From: Halobiforma lacisalsi AJ5
GTDB taxonomy: Archaea; Halobacteriota; Halobacteria; Halobacteriales; Natrialbaceae
Direction: 5' to 3'
Assembly (NCBI RefSeq): GCF_000226975.2
Contig: NZ_CP019285.1
Coordinates: forward strand, 1,178,001-1,242,000
Length of the DNA stretch: 64,000 nucleotides
Under the pieces are notes generated by a model. It was given only the letters and a program-made list of their open reading frames with translations, did no database searches and was not told the DNA's origin. Positions within the stretch are counted from its first letter, which is position 1. Each line of letters starts with the position of its first letter. A program made the position numbers and the translations under genes. Of this stretch, positions 49,652 to 58,379 are shown in pieces.

Positions 49652-49660
49652 GGCTTAAAG
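49652..49660 (-). promoter_or_regulatory. TATA-like box for the phnDCE operon
   Basis: The minus strand reads CTTTAAGCC, centred about 26 bases before the ATG at 49630, giving a leaderless message. Confidence 0.6.
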
Positions 49661-49803
49661 ACAATGATAATTGCTGGATATAGGACTATATATTCACGTT
49701 TTACGTTCTCTTCTCCGGAGGCTGAAAAATTCTCGCTGTCGTCGGGAGCGCCCGCCGGAATAGATCCGTTCGGATTTAGTACCAGTACGATCGAGGATCC
49801 GTC

Positions 49804-50310
49804 GTGGATCTGGACCGCCCAACGCTGATCGTCTACTGCGGGCTGCCGGGCGTGGGCAAATCGGCCGCCTCGGCCTACACCGCCGAGCGACTCCCGGCGA
49901 ACCGCTACCGGAGCGACGAGGTCCGCAAGGAACTGTTCCCGGAACCGACCTACACCGCCGAGGAGACGGACGCGACCTACGCCGAACTCCTCGAGCGCGC
50001 GCGTTCGGACCTCGAGTCGGGCCGCAACGTCGTCCTCGACGCGACCTTCCAGTCGAGGCCGTACCGCGACCGCGCAGCCGAAATCGCCCGGACGGCCGAG
50101 GCCGCTCGGGCCTTCGTCCGGGTGACGTGCGACCTCGAGGTCGTCCGGGAACGGCTCGAGGACCGTACGAACACCGTCAGCGACGCCCAGTTCGAGCAAC
50201 ACCTCCAGTTGCGCGAGACGTTCGATCCGCTCGAGCGCGACCACGTCGAGATCGACAACTCGGGGTCGCTCGAGGAGACGTATCGCCAGATCGATCGGGC
50301 GATACTGTAG
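49804..50310 (+). CDS. P-loop small-molecule kinase, zeta-toxin/gluconate-kinase-like
   Basis: 168 residues. Walker A GLPGVGKS lies near residues 13-20, and VVLDATFQSRPYRDRAAEIA near 76-95 carries the lid/Asp region of AAA_33-type kinases. The fold matches small nucleotide, sugar or polynucleotide kinases. Substrate is unknown; no antitoxin gene is next to it, which argues against a zeta-toxin role. The GTG start is at the first plausible codon after a GAGGAT Shine-Dalgarno-like sequence. Next gene is the HD hydrolase 93 bases downstream. Confidence 0.72.
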   Translation: MDLDRPTLIVYCGLPGVGKSAASAYTAERLPANRYRSDEVRKELFPEPTYTAEETDATYAELLERARSDLESGRNVVLDATFQSRPYRDRAAEIARTAEAARAFVRVTCDLEVVRERLEDRTNTVSDAQFEQHLQLRETFDPLERDHVEIDNSGSLEETYRQIDRAIL

Positions 50311-50403
50311 CGGTACGTCGATCCCACCTCGCTCCGTTCCGGCCCCGACGGGACCGATCAGGAACCACCGCGTCTATACGACCGCCGCGACGAGTGTCCC
50401 GCA

Positions 50404-51585
50404 ATGACCGTCATCAAGGACAGCGTCCACGACTACATCGAACTCGAGCCGACGGCGGAGGCGCTGCTGGACACCGCGCCGATGCAGCGACTCCGGTACG
50501 TTCGTCAGTTGAGTACGGTCCAGCTCGTCTATCCCTCCGCGAACCACACCCGGTTCGAGCACAGTCTCGGCGTCTATCACCTCGCCTCGGAGGCCGTCGA
50601 CCGGCTGCCGATCGACGACGACCTGGCTCGCCGGCTCCGGATCGCCGCCCTCGTCCACGACGTCGGCCACGGCCCCTTCGGCCACCAGACCGAAGCCGCC
50701 ATCGAGCGCCACCTCGGTCGCCACCACGACGAGATCGAGTGGCTGCTCGAGTCGACGGACCTCGGCCGCGTCCTCGAGGACCACGGGCTCGACCCCGAGG
50801 CCGTCGCCGCGACGGTCGACGGCCGCGGCCCGCTGGGTGAACTCGTCGCCGGCACGCTGGACGTCGATCGGATGGACTACCTGGTGCGGGACGCCCACCA
50901 CACGGGGGTCCCCTACGGGACGATCGATCACGCCCGGCTGCTGTACGCCCTCGAGGTCGTCGACGGCGAACTCGCGCTCGAGGAGGGCAACGTCGCGACG
51001 GCCGAGAGCGCGCTGATCGCCCGGACGCTGATGAACGCGACGGTCTACCGGCACCACGTCTCACGGATCGCGGGCGCGATGCTCGACCGGGCGAGCGAGC
51101 GACTCCTCGCCGACGGCGTCGTCGACCCCGAGTCCTTCGCGCGTCTGACCGACTCCGACCTGCTGGCGACGCTCGCGGAGTACGAGCGGACCGCCGCGTT
51201 CGCCGACCGCATCCGCGACCGCGACCTCTACAAGCGAGCGATCTGGGCGCGTCGCGACGCAGTGCCCGCCGCGTTCCGAGGGCTCGACTACGACCGCACG
51301 CGCGCCCTCGAGCGCGAAATCGCCGAGATTGCCGGTGTCGATCCCGAGGCGGTCATCCTGGACAGCCCCGGCGAGCCGAGCTCGCCGGAGTCGCGGGCAC
51401 GGATCGTCGTCGACGGCGAACTCCGCCGACTCGAGGAACGTTCGTCGCTCGTGGCGGGACTGGACGCCTGCGCGCGAGAGATCTGGCGGCTCGGCGTCTA
51501 CGCGCCCGAGTCGGTCCTCGAGCCGGTCGGCGAGGCGGCGGCGACGGTGCTCGACCTCGAGGACGGCGCGAACGTCCGTCCCTGA
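50404..51585 (+). CDS. HD-domain phosphohydrolase, SAMHD1/dNTPase-like
   Basis: 393 residues. The HD motif RFEHSLGVYHLASEAVDRLP near residues 50-69 and ALVHDVGHGPFGHQTEAAIE near 81-100 give the H...HD...D metal site typical of dGTPase/SAMHD1-family enzymes that split dNTPs into nucleoside and triphosphate. MDYLVRDAHHTGVPYGTIDH near 158-177 belongs to the same family pattern. The C-terminal ~200 residues are helical and support oligomerisation. Five bases separate it from the convergent MazG-like gene. Confidence 0.88.
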   Translation: MTVIKDSVHDYIELEPTAEALLDTAPMQRLRYVRQLSTVQLVYPSANHTRFEHSLGVYHLASEAVDRLPIDDDLARRLRIAALVHDVGHGPFGHQTEAAIERHLGRHHDEIEWLLESTDLGRVLEDHGLDPEAVAATVDGRGPLGELVAGTLDVDRMDYLVRDAHHTGVPYGTIDHARLLYALEVVDGELALEEGNVATAESALIARTLMNATVYRHHVSRIAGAMLDRASERLLADGVVDPESFARLTDSDLLATLAEYERTAAFADRIRDRDLYKRAIWARRDAVPAAFRGLDYDRTRALEREIAEIAGVDPEAVILDSPGEPSSPESRARIVVDGELRRLEERSSLVAGLDACAREIWRLGVYAPESVLEPVGEAAATVLDLEDGANVRP

Positions 51586-51590
51586 CGCTT

Positions 51591-51911
51591 CTATTCTCCG
51601 GATCCCGGCGACTCCGCGGCGTCGGCCGCCATCCGTCCTTCGTACTTCTCGAGCGCTTCCGCGAGCGCCGCCTCGGCGTCGATCTCGAGGGCGTCGGCGA
51701 GCGCCAGCAGGGCGAACAGCGCGTCGCCGACCTCGTCGGCGGCGAGGTCGAGATCCCCGGGGGCGTCGCCGTAGCCGGTCGACGTGTTGGCGTCCTTGGC
51801 GAGTTCGCCCATCTCGGAGACGAGATCGAGCAGTCGGAACTCGGGGGGCGTCTCGAGGTCGTGCTCCTGGACGAACTCCGCTACCTGTCGTTGGGCGTCG
51901 TCGACGTCCAT
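51591..51911 (-). CDS. MazG-like nucleotide pyrophosphohydrolase
   Basis: 106 residues. The family pattern E-x-x-E...E-x-x-D is seen as DLVSEMGELAKDANTS near 27-42 and AADEVGDALFALLALADALE near 55-74. It hydrolyses NTPs or abnormal dNTPs to monophosphates, a house-cleaning role. It is divergent from the DJ-1 gene (222 bases, no further gene seen). It and the neighbouring HD hydrolase could together control the nucleotide pool. Confidence 0.85.
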   Translation of the reverse strand: MDVDDAQRQVAEFVQEHDLETPPEFRLLDLVSEMGELAKDANTSTGYGDAPGDLDLAADEVGDALFALLALADALEIDAEAALAEALEKYEGRMAADAAESPGSGE

Positions 51912-52133
51912 ACGTCGCTCGAGACGGGGAACGTGTATGAACGGTGGTGGTTTGCGCTCCGGCCGTTCCGGACCGTGGACGGCGGCCGACGGGCGAACGG
52001 TACCGTCCTCGAGACTGCTCGGAGCGTCGCGCTCTGGTACCCGGCGGCTGACGGGGAGCGACGACCGACCGTCGGCCGACCGCCGTCTGCCGTAGGCGCA
52101 AGGCGTTTCCCGGCCGCCGGCGATCGGTTCACC

Positions 52134-52730
52134 ATGAGCGAGACGACCGCCGAGATCGTACTGTTCGACGGGTTCGACGAACTCGACGCGATCGGCCCCT
52201 ACGAGGTCTTCGAGAACGCCGCCGACCTCGGGGCCGATCTGGAGACCCGACTCGTGACGCTCGAGGGGGACGACGACATCGTGGCCGCGAGCCACGGGTT
52301 AGGCGTCGAATCCCAGGGAACGCTCGGCAAGCCGGACCTCCTCGTCGTCCCCGGCGGCGGCTGGACCGGCGAGGGCGGCGTCCGGGCGGTCGTCGAGGAC
52401 GGTTCGCTTCCGGACGCGGTCGACGAACGGTACACCGCGGGTGCGACGGTCGCGTCGGTCTGTACCGGCGCGATGATCCTCTCGGAGGCGGGGCTGCTCG
52501 AGGGGCGGCCGGCGGCGACCCACCCGGTCGCGGTCGACGATCTGGCGGGGACCGACGCCACCGTGGTCGACGAGCGGGTCGTCGACGACGGCGACGTGCT
52601 CTCGGCCGGCGGGGTCACCTCGGGGATCGACCTGGCGCTGTGGATCGTCGAACGGGAGTTCGGTGAGGACGTCGCTGACGCCGTCGGCGAGCGGATGGCC
52701 CACGAGCGCCGCGGGGAGGTGTTCGGGTAG
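52134..52730 (+). CDS. DJ-1/PfpI family protein
   Basis: 198 residues. The nucleophile-elbow cysteine is in VASVCTGAMILSEAGLLEGR (Cys about 110). The N-terminal EIVLFDGFDELDAIGPYEVF matches the AraC-N/DJ-1 subtype that acts as a stand-alone amidase, isocyanide hydratase or stress protein. Function in haloarchaea is open. Its stop is directly followed by the ATG of the HAD gene at 52731 with no gap, so both are co-translated. Confidence 0.88.
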   Translation: MSETTAEIVLFDGFDELDAIGPYEVFENAADLGADLETRLVTLEGDDDIVAASHGLGVESQGTLGKPDLLVVPGGGWTGEGGVRAVVEDGSLPDAVDERYTAGATVASVCTGAMILSEAGLLEGRPAATHPVAVDDLAGTDATVVDERVVDDGDVLSAGGVTSGIDLALWIVEREFGEDVADAVGERMAHERRGEVFG

Positions 52731-53381
52731 ATGCAGGCGGTACTGTTCGACATGGACGGCGTCCTCGTCGACAGCGAGGACTACTGGGTTCGCTTCGAGC
52801 GCGAGGAAATCCTCCCTGCCGCGGTTCCACACGCCGACGTCGACCTCGCCGAGATCAGCGGGATGAACTACCGGGAGATCTACGACTACCTCGAGGACGA
52901 GTACGGGACCGAGATCACCCGCGAGGAGTTCGTCGACCGGTTCGTCGCGACGGCCGAGGAGATCTACGGCGAACGGGTCACGCTGCTGGACGGCCTCGGC
53001 AACCTGCTCGCGGAACTCGAGGACCGCGGCGCGTCGACGGCGCTGGTCTCGTCTTCCCCACACGACTGGATCGGCGTCGTCCTCGAGCGGTTCGGCCTCG
53101 AGGGCGAGTTCGACCGCGTGATCAGCGCCGACGACATCGACGCGGCGAGCAAGCCCGCGCCGGACGTCTTCGAGTTCGCGGCCGACGAACTCGGCGTCGC
53201 CGCGGCGGACTGCGTCGTTGTGGAGGACTCCGAAAACGGGATCGCAGCGGGCGCGCGAGCGGGCGCGTCCGTCGTCGCCTACCGGATCGACGCCCACGGC
53301 GACATCGACCGGTCGCCGGCCGACGCCGTCGTCGACTCGCCGGCCGCGCTTCGGGCGAGCGTCCTCGAGCGGATCGAGTGA
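52731..53381 (+). CDS. HAD-superfamily hydrolase, beta-phosphoglucomutase-like
   Basis: 216 residues. Motif I LFDMDGVLVDSEDYW (catalytic Asp 8 and Asp 10), motif II LVSSSP near 105-110, motif III Lys in AASKPAPDVFEFA near 141-153 and motif IV VVEDSENGIAAGARAG near 163-178. It is a phosphatase or phosphomutase, cytoplasmic; substrate unknown. Overlapping no gene, it follows the DJ-1 gene directly, and 182 bases precede the next operon. Confidence 0.9.
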   Translation: MQAVLFDMDGVLVDSEDYWVRFEREEILPAAVPHADVDLAEISGMNYREIYDYLEDEYGTEITREEFVDRFVATAEEIYGERVTLLDGLGNLLAELEDRGASTALVSSSPHDWIGVVLERFGLEGEFDRVISADDIDAASKPAPDVFEFAADELGVAAADCVVVEDSENGIAAGARAGASVVAYRIDAHGDIDRSPADAVVDSPAALRASVLERIE

Positions 53382-53530
53382 CCGAAGGCTACGGGCGAAC
53401 GGCAACGACCGATCCACGACGCGACCGAAGCCGGAATGAACAGTTTCTGACAGATGACTCGAGGTCAGTAACTCTCCGGTCATCGGTTGAAATAGGGGCT
53501 GAGAACGAGAAACGAATATCGCGGGCGCAA

Positions 53531-53540
53531 GGTTTAGTAT
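53531..53540 (+). promoter_or_regulatory. TATA-like box for the AAA+/winged-helix/CARDB-like operon
   Basis: GGTTTAGTAT is centred about 28 bases before the ATG at 53564, giving a nearly leaderless message for the five-gene operon. I see nothing else definite in 53382-53563. Confidence 0.5.
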
Positions 53541-53563
53541 GCGAGAATGTAACTCACTCTACA

Positions 53564-54682
53564 ATGACACTCTTACCGGTCGATACCGACGTCCTGGAAG
53601 ACGTCTGTCGTGACATCGCCCAGGACAACTACGGATTTATCTACGTCTCCGACCAGAAAGGGGAGATCAAGTCCGCCTACGAGAGCGCGGACGTGGGGCT
53701 GGTGAACGCGCGCTCGCTGTCCTCGAGCGACATGCGCAAGGCCCTGACGGAGATGGCCGCAGACGAGTTCGTCGACCTCGAACAGCTCAGGGACGGCGTC
53801 TTCTACGTCGACCCGTTCGGCGTGAAAGGGAACATGAACATCACCCGGGAGCTGACCAACCTGTTCGGTCAACGCCTCGTCGTTACGGGCGAGACGCTGC
53901 GCTCCCGGTTCTCGCTGGCGATCGACGACATGGAATTCTTCGCCGACGAACTCGCGGACCGGAACTACCTCCGCCGGATCACCGCTGGGAAACGCGACTA
54001 CTACACCATCGGCCCGCAACTCAAGGAACACGCCGACGACGTGGGCCTCGATTCCCGGCTCGAGCGGGAGGCCTCGAACGGCAAGATCGCCCACAGCGAT
54101 CTCGAGAGCGTCATCGACGTCGACGCGACCTCGGACGTGATCCGCTATCTCGACCGCGAGGGGTACATCGTCGACCTCGACGGGGAGTACCTGGTCGAGG
54201 AGGCCATCGACGAGTACGGTCGCTACCTCGCCGAGGAGATCGAGGAAGCAGTCGAGAACGAGTTCGAGGAGTCGAGCTACGTCCTCCGGGTCGGCGAGTT
54301 CGACCAGGTCGTGGAAAACGAAATCGAGAGCCGGTTCGACGTCCTCTCGCAGGCCCGCAGCGTCCGCGGCGAGATCCTCGAGGAGACCCGGGCCACGCTC
54401 GTCGACCGGCTCGGCCTCGAGGAGGGGCGCGAGATGGTCGAGGCAACCGACCCCTTCGAGGACGTCGTCGAGGATCACGCCAGGCGGATCCTCACCGACC
54501 TGAAGGCCGAACAGGACCAGCTTCCCGGCACCCTCCCCGAGTGGATCGAACTCGCCGAGGAACACTTCACGGAACTACAGGTGAGTTCGACGACGGCGGT
54601 CAACGAGCACGTCCGGGACGCCGTCCGGGAACGGTACCGGTCACTGGTCAACGAAGAAGAGTTCGGCGGAATGGCGGCGTGA
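53564..54682 (+). CDS. Tandem winged-helix-like protein, operon gene 1
   Basis: 372 residues, soluble. The first ~30 residues (VCRDIAQDNYGFIYVSDQKG) precede successive helix-helix-hairpin units: about 105-150 (TLRSRFSLAIDDMEFFADEL, then NYLRRITAGKRDYYTIG) and 173-213 (AHSDLESVIDVDATSDVIRY, then GYIVDLDGEYLVEEA). The C-terminal third is helical and acidic. The repeat of winged-helix-like units joined by a helical C-terminus recalls ESCRT-II or UFL1-type adaptor proteins; the resemblance is by pattern only. It is the first gene of a five-gene operon with a coiled-coil protein, a helical protein, an AAA+ ATPase and a propeller/CARDB-like protein. Confidence 0.7.
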   Translation: MTLLPVDTDVLEDVCRDIAQDNYGFIYVSDQKGEIKSAYESADVGLVNARSLSSSDMRKALTEMAADEFVDLEQLRDGVFYVDPFGVKGNMNITRELTNLFGQRLVVTGETLRSRFSLAIDDMEFFADELADRNYLRRITAGKRDYYTIGPQLKEHADDVGLDSRLEREASNGKIAHSDLESVIDVDATSDVIRYLDREGYIVDLDGEYLVEEAIDEYGRYLAEEIEEAVENEFEESSYVLRVGEFDQVVENEIESRFDVLSQARSVRGEILEETRATLVDRLGLEEGREMVEATDPFEDVVEDHARRILTDLKAEQDQLPGTLPEWIELAEEHFTELQVSSTTAVNEHVRDAVRERYRSLVNEEEFGGMAA

Positions 54683-54735
54683 CACTGACACGAGCAACTG
54701 CGAATCGGATCTGACACACCTCATCGACTACCACT

Positions 54736-55800
54736 ATGCCACAAAAGTACGAATTCGAACGGATCGAAAGCGACGGACAGGAGTACGTGATCGCCGACCC
54801 GGTAAACCAGACCGACGACCCCGTGCGTCTCGACGCCCGCTGGATCGAGGGCGACGACGTCGAGGGTGAGTGGGAGCGGGCCGTCCGGGCGATCATCAAG
54901 ACCGACCTGCTCGGTTCGATGGAGCTCAAGGAGGGCAACGGCCGGATCGACCGCCGCCGTGCCATCGAGACGCTCGCGTCGGCCAGCGACGAGGAGGGTG
55001 ACATCGTCACCAGCGAACAGCAGGCGGAAGCACTCCTCGAGTTCTTCGCAGCCGAGGACATTCTCGAGCTCCAGGGCGGCCAGGTCGTCATGCTCCGGAA
55101 TCCGAGCGACAACCCCGACGAGATCAACGGTCGGATGATCCTCAACTGGGCGGCGGCGATCGACGCCTGTGTCGAGAAGATCACCGAGACGATCGACCGG
55201 GTCGACAGCGCGAAACAGAAACTCGAGAACCGGATGGACGACATCGATCAGGACTCGGGCAAGATCGACGAACACCTCGAGGAGACTGCCCAGGAGCTCC
55301 GGAGCCTCGGCGACGGGGCGGGCGTTCCGGAGGATCCGTCGACGCTGCCGGCCGACGAGCGGGACCGCTTCCAGCAGCTCAAGCGGAAGCTGATCTACCA
55401 CAAGAAGATGAAGGAGGCCGACCAGGAGAACCTGGCCGAGAAAGTCGAGAGCGGCACGGCTCGGCTGGCCGACAACATCGAGATGCTCGAGTCCGCGAAG
55501 AGCACGCTCGCGAACAAGCGCGAACAGGTCCGCACGCAGGCGCTGAAGAAGCAGACGTTCCCCGACGAGGCGATGAACATCGTCGACAACATGGGCGAAC
55601 TGACGACCCAGTTGGCCGGCGTCGGCGGCATCGAGGAAGCGATCGAGGAGACCCCGGACCACGAGGTCGGCAGCGTCGTCGACGACGTGCTCGGCAACAT
55701 CGAGAGCGTCGGCGAGACCGCCCAGCAGACGGCCGGCGAGGAGGTCACCGACGCCGACGGGGCTGCGGAGACGGAAACGAGCGAACTCGAGATGTCGTAG
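54736..55800 (+). CDS. Coiled-coil protein with winged-helix-like N-terminus, operon gene 2
   Basis: 354 residues, soluble, charged. Residues 1-125 include a winged-helix-like part (ASDEEGDIVTSEQQAEALLE and ILELQGGQVVMLRNPSDNPD). Residues about 135-315 are almost entirely amphipathic helix (AIDACVEKITETIDRVDSAK, LENRMDDIDQDSGKIDEHLE, RLADNIEMLESAKSTLANKR). The tail after a flexible acidic segment ends SELEMS. A charged helical hairpin followed by an acidic, short C-terminal motif is the layout of ESCRT-III-type proteins that an AAA+ ATPase remodels; this is an analogy from pattern, not homology shown. 53 bases after gene 1. Confidence 0.7.
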   Translation: MPQKYEFERIESDGQEYVIADPVNQTDDPVRLDARWIEGDDVEGEWERAVRAIIKTDLLGSMELKEGNGRIDRRRAIETLASASDEEGDIVTSEQQAEALLEFFAAEDILELQGGQVVMLRNPSDNPDEINGRMILNWAAAIDACVEKITETIDRVDSAKQKLENRMDDIDQDSGKIDEHLEETAQELRSLGDGAGVPEDPSTLPADERDRFQQLKRKLIYHKKMKEADQENLAEKVESGTARLADNIEMLESAKSTLANKREQVRTQALKKQTFPDEAMNIVDNMGELTTQLAGVGGIEEAIEETPDHEVGSVVDDVLGNIESVGETAQQTAGEEVTDADGAAETETSELEMS

Positions 55801-55801
55801 G

Positions 55802-56539
55802 ATGCACGCCGATTCGTTGCTTCGAGGGGTCGGCCGGGTCGCCGAACAGGGAGAGCACCTGCTCTCCTTGCGGACGCTGTCGGGGCCCGACCCGTCGCGA
55901 CGGGTCGACGTCGCGATGGGCGCGCTCGTCGATCTCGCGGAACTGCTGCGCGCCGGTGCGCCGTTTCCCCCGCGACCCGAGGTTGCCGGCCGCGGCAACG
56001 ACTCGAGGGTTCCCCACCCGGACGGCGGCTCCCGGGAGTCGTCTCCCGACGACACCGGAACCGAGGACGCGCTCGTTCGGCGCGTCCTCGAGGTCGGCGA
56101 CGAGCACGACGAGGTGACACTCGAGGCCTTCGACCCCGCAGTCGCCGACCGCATCGCGGACGCGAGCCGGTTCGAGACGGTCGGTTCTCGCGTGGTCGTG
56201 CCGCTCTCGTCGGCCGTCCCGTACGCCCGTAACTGGCGGCCGGTCATCGAGGCCCTGATCGACCGCGTCGAGGATGCTCTCGAGGACTTCAGGCGGATCG
56301 TACGCCGGGTGCGGGCAGCGGGTGGGAACGGGACGCTCGTGACCGGCTGCGAGGCGGTCGTCGAGATGCTCGAGACGCTCGCACTGGTCGTACAGCGGGC
56401 CGACGCGGATGCACGGTACGTCCGTGAGCGGACCGACCACCGCCAGGGCGAACTGCTCACGACGGTCGAGCGAGCCGCGACGCAACTGCGACCACAGCAA
56501 CGGACTCGGTCCCAGACACGGAGTGACGACAATGCTTAA
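55802..56539 (+). CDS. Helical protein of unknown function, operon gene 3
   Basis: 245 residues, soluble. Residues 1-60 are helical ([20 protein letters not shown], then ALVDLAELLRAGAPF). A variable Ser/Gly/Asp linker (about 61-85) is followed by a long helical bundle (VIEALIDRVEDALEDFRRIV, then CEAVVEMLETLALVVQRADA, TVERAATQLRPQQRTRSQTR). The ATG lies one base after the previous stop and its end overlaps the AAA+ gene by eight bases, so it is tightly co-translated. No motif is recognised; an adaptor between the coiled-coil protein and the ATPase is the simplest guess. Confidence 0.65.
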   Translation: MHADSLLRGVGRVAEQGEHLLSLRTLSGPDPSRRVDVAMGALVDLAELLRAGAPFPPRPEVAGRGNDSRVPHPDGGSRESSPDDTGTEDALVRRVLEVGDEHDEVTLEAFDPAVADRIADASRFETVGSRVVVPLSSAVPYARNWRPVIEALIDRVEDALEDFRRIVRRVRAAGGNGTLVTGCEAVVEMLETLALVVQRADADARYVRERTDHRQGELLTTVERAATQLRPQQRTRSQTRSDDNA

Positions 56540-58379
56540 CCTGACACCAATACTGAAACGAGACCAGCCGACGTCACGCATCAAGATCGGAGCCAAGAAG
56601 GTCGGACCGAACACCGACATCGTCGAGATTCGCCACAACGACAGGCGGGCGTTCTTCTACGTCGACCCCGTCGACGACTCGATCGTCGACGGGATCGGTA
56701 ACAAGGTCCGGATGCACCAGAACGTCAAGACGGTGTTCGGGGGGATCGACCGGGGGAAGGACTTCCTCGTCGACCCCGACGCGGCGAAACGCGACGTCGT
56801 CGAGTGTTCGGCCGCGAAGATCCACACCAGCGAGGTGCCGCCCGACGAGCTCGAGCCGTTCCTCCGGGAGAACGACTACCTGCTGCACCCGATGGAGGAG
56901 GTCGTCCCCAAGGCCAACAGCGACGAACTCGCGACCTTCGAGGTCGCGGCGATGGAGCCGACGGGGTACAACACGCTCCGTGTAACCCACAACACCGACC
57001 TCGAGTTCATCGACGCCGGCGAACTGCGGGAACTGCGAGCGACGCGAAACGCGGCGAGCCACGGCCCCGGCGCGCCGGGACCCGGCGGCCCGGAGGAGGC
57101 GGCCGGCGACGAGGAGGAGGTGCAGGTGTCGCTCGAGCCGAAGAAACCGACCGTCAGCTTCGAGGAGGACGTCGCCGGACTCCCGGAGGTCAAGCGAACG
57201 GCGGAGAACCTGCTCGCGCTGTTCGATCCGGACGTTCGCGACGAGGTCGTCGAGCGGTACGGCGACGAGTTCGCCTCGCGGGGCAACAGCATGCTGCTGT
57301 ACGGGCCGCCTGGCTGTGGGAAGACCCTCATCTCGGAGGCGATCGCCTACGAGGCGAAGTACAACTCGAACATCGAGGACAGCTACGGTGAGGTGAAGTT
57401 CCTCGAGATCAAGGGCAGTGACGTCCTCTCGAAGTACTCCGGCGAGTCCGAGAAACGCGTCGAGGCGATCTTCGAGAAGGCCCACGGGATCGCCCAGGAG
57501 GGGTTCGCGGTCCTCTTCTTCGACGAGGTCGACACCCTCATTCCGGATCGGGGTGACGACTCCCTGCAACGCCACGAGCGGTCGCTGACCAACGCCTTCC
57601 TCCAGGAGATGAACGAGATCGAGGACAACCTGCTCGTGATCGGGGCGACGAACATGCCCTTCACCATCGATCCGGCAGCTACTCGCCGGTTCCCGATCCA
57701 GCAGTTCATTCCCCAGCCCAACGAGGAGGTGATGGCCGAGGTCTGGCGCAAACACCTCTCCGAGATGTCCGGCACCGAGGGGATCGATTACGACCGCCTC
57801 GGCGAAGCCTCGAAGGGGTACACGCCGGCAGAGATCGCCGACCGCGTCCTCGGCAGCGAACTGCAGCGGGAGTTCGTCGAGAGCGTCTACCAGCCGGACA
57901 GGGAGCCGATCGAGCCGAACACCGACTACTTCCTCGAGCGGCTCGAGGGGACCGACCCGAAGACGATTCGCCAGTACGTCGCCAGCGTCCGGACCCAGAT
58001 CGACGACCTCGAGGGGTATCCGGAACTGCGCCGGTACGTCGAGGAGCAGGCCGAGCGTCTGGGAATGCGACTGGGACCGGGGTCGGGGCCGTCCTCGCTC
58101 GAGACGTTGCTCGAGGCGGGGGCGAACGCTTCGGAGTCGAACGCGGATGGCGGTGGCGCTAACGACGGTGACGGTGACGGTGATGGTGATGGCGGTGACG
58201 GTGACGGTGACGGTGACGGTGACGGAGGCGAGAGCGGGGCCGGGGGCTCGAGTTCGGCCGTCGGCGCCGACGGCGGTACCGACGAGTCGGGCACCGCGGA
58301 CGACGGCGCGTTCGAGTTCGGTGCTGACGGCGATACCGGCGATACCGGCGACGACGGAGGTGGCTCCGATGGCCGATAG
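56532..58379 (+). CDS. AAA+ ATPase, Vps4/Cdc48-like clade, operon gene 4
   Basis: 615 residues. An N-terminal beta-rich domain (about 15-170) precedes one classical AAA module: Walker A GPPGCGKT (258-265), pore loop SKYSGESEKR (300-309), Walker B VLFFDEVD (327-334), sensor 1 GATN (371-374) and the arginine pair in ATRRF (383-387). The helical lid follows (YTPAEIADRVLGSELQ). A single AAA module with the S-K-Y/W-x-G-E-S-E pore is shared with Vps4, katanin, spastin and proteasomal ATPases. The C-terminal tail (about 545-615) is Gly/Asp repeat coded by GGTGAC units and ends in an acidic segment. It overlaps gene 5 by eleven bases. Confidence 0.9.
   Translation: MLNLTPILKRDQPTSRIKIGAKKVGPNTDIVEIRHNDRRAFFYVDPVDDSIVDGIGNKVRMHQNVKTVFGGIDRGKDFLVDPDAAKRDVVECSAAKIHTSEVPPDELEPFLRENDYLLHPMEEVVPKANSDELATFEVAAMEPTGYNTLRVTHNTDLEFIDAGELRELRATRNAASHGPGAPGPGGPEEAAGDEEEVQVSLEPKKPTVSFEEDVAGLPEVKRTAENLLALFDPDVRDEVVERYGDEFASRGNSMLLYGPPGCGKTLISEAIAYEAKYNSNIEDSYGEVKFLEIKGSDVLSKYSGESEKRVEAIFEKAHGIAQEGFAVLFFDEVDTLIPDRGDDSLQRHERSLTNAFLQEMNEIEDNLLVIGATNMPFTIDPAATRRFPIQQFIPQPNEEVMAEVWRKHLSEMSGTEGIDYDRLGEASKGYTPAEIADRVLGSELQREFVESVYQPDREPIEPNTDYFLERLEGTDPKTIRQYVASVRTQIDDLEGYPELRRYVEEQAERLGMRLGPGSGPSSLETLLEAGANASESNADGGGANDGDGDGDGDGGDGDGDGDGDGGESGAGGSSSAVGADGGTDESGTADDGAFEFGADGDTGDTGDDGGGSDGR

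Noticed and set aside
49804-50310. Zeta-type toxin of a toxin-antitoxin pair
   Set aside because: No epsilon-like or other small antitoxin gene lies upstream; the neighbours are hydrolases, and the P-loop kinase fold is shared by many metabolic enzymes.
51912-52133. Small gene in the divergent gap (52-codon frame from 51936)
   Set aside because: Composition is Arg/Ser/Gly-rich shadow type, no TATA box at the usual distance and no similarity to a known small protein.
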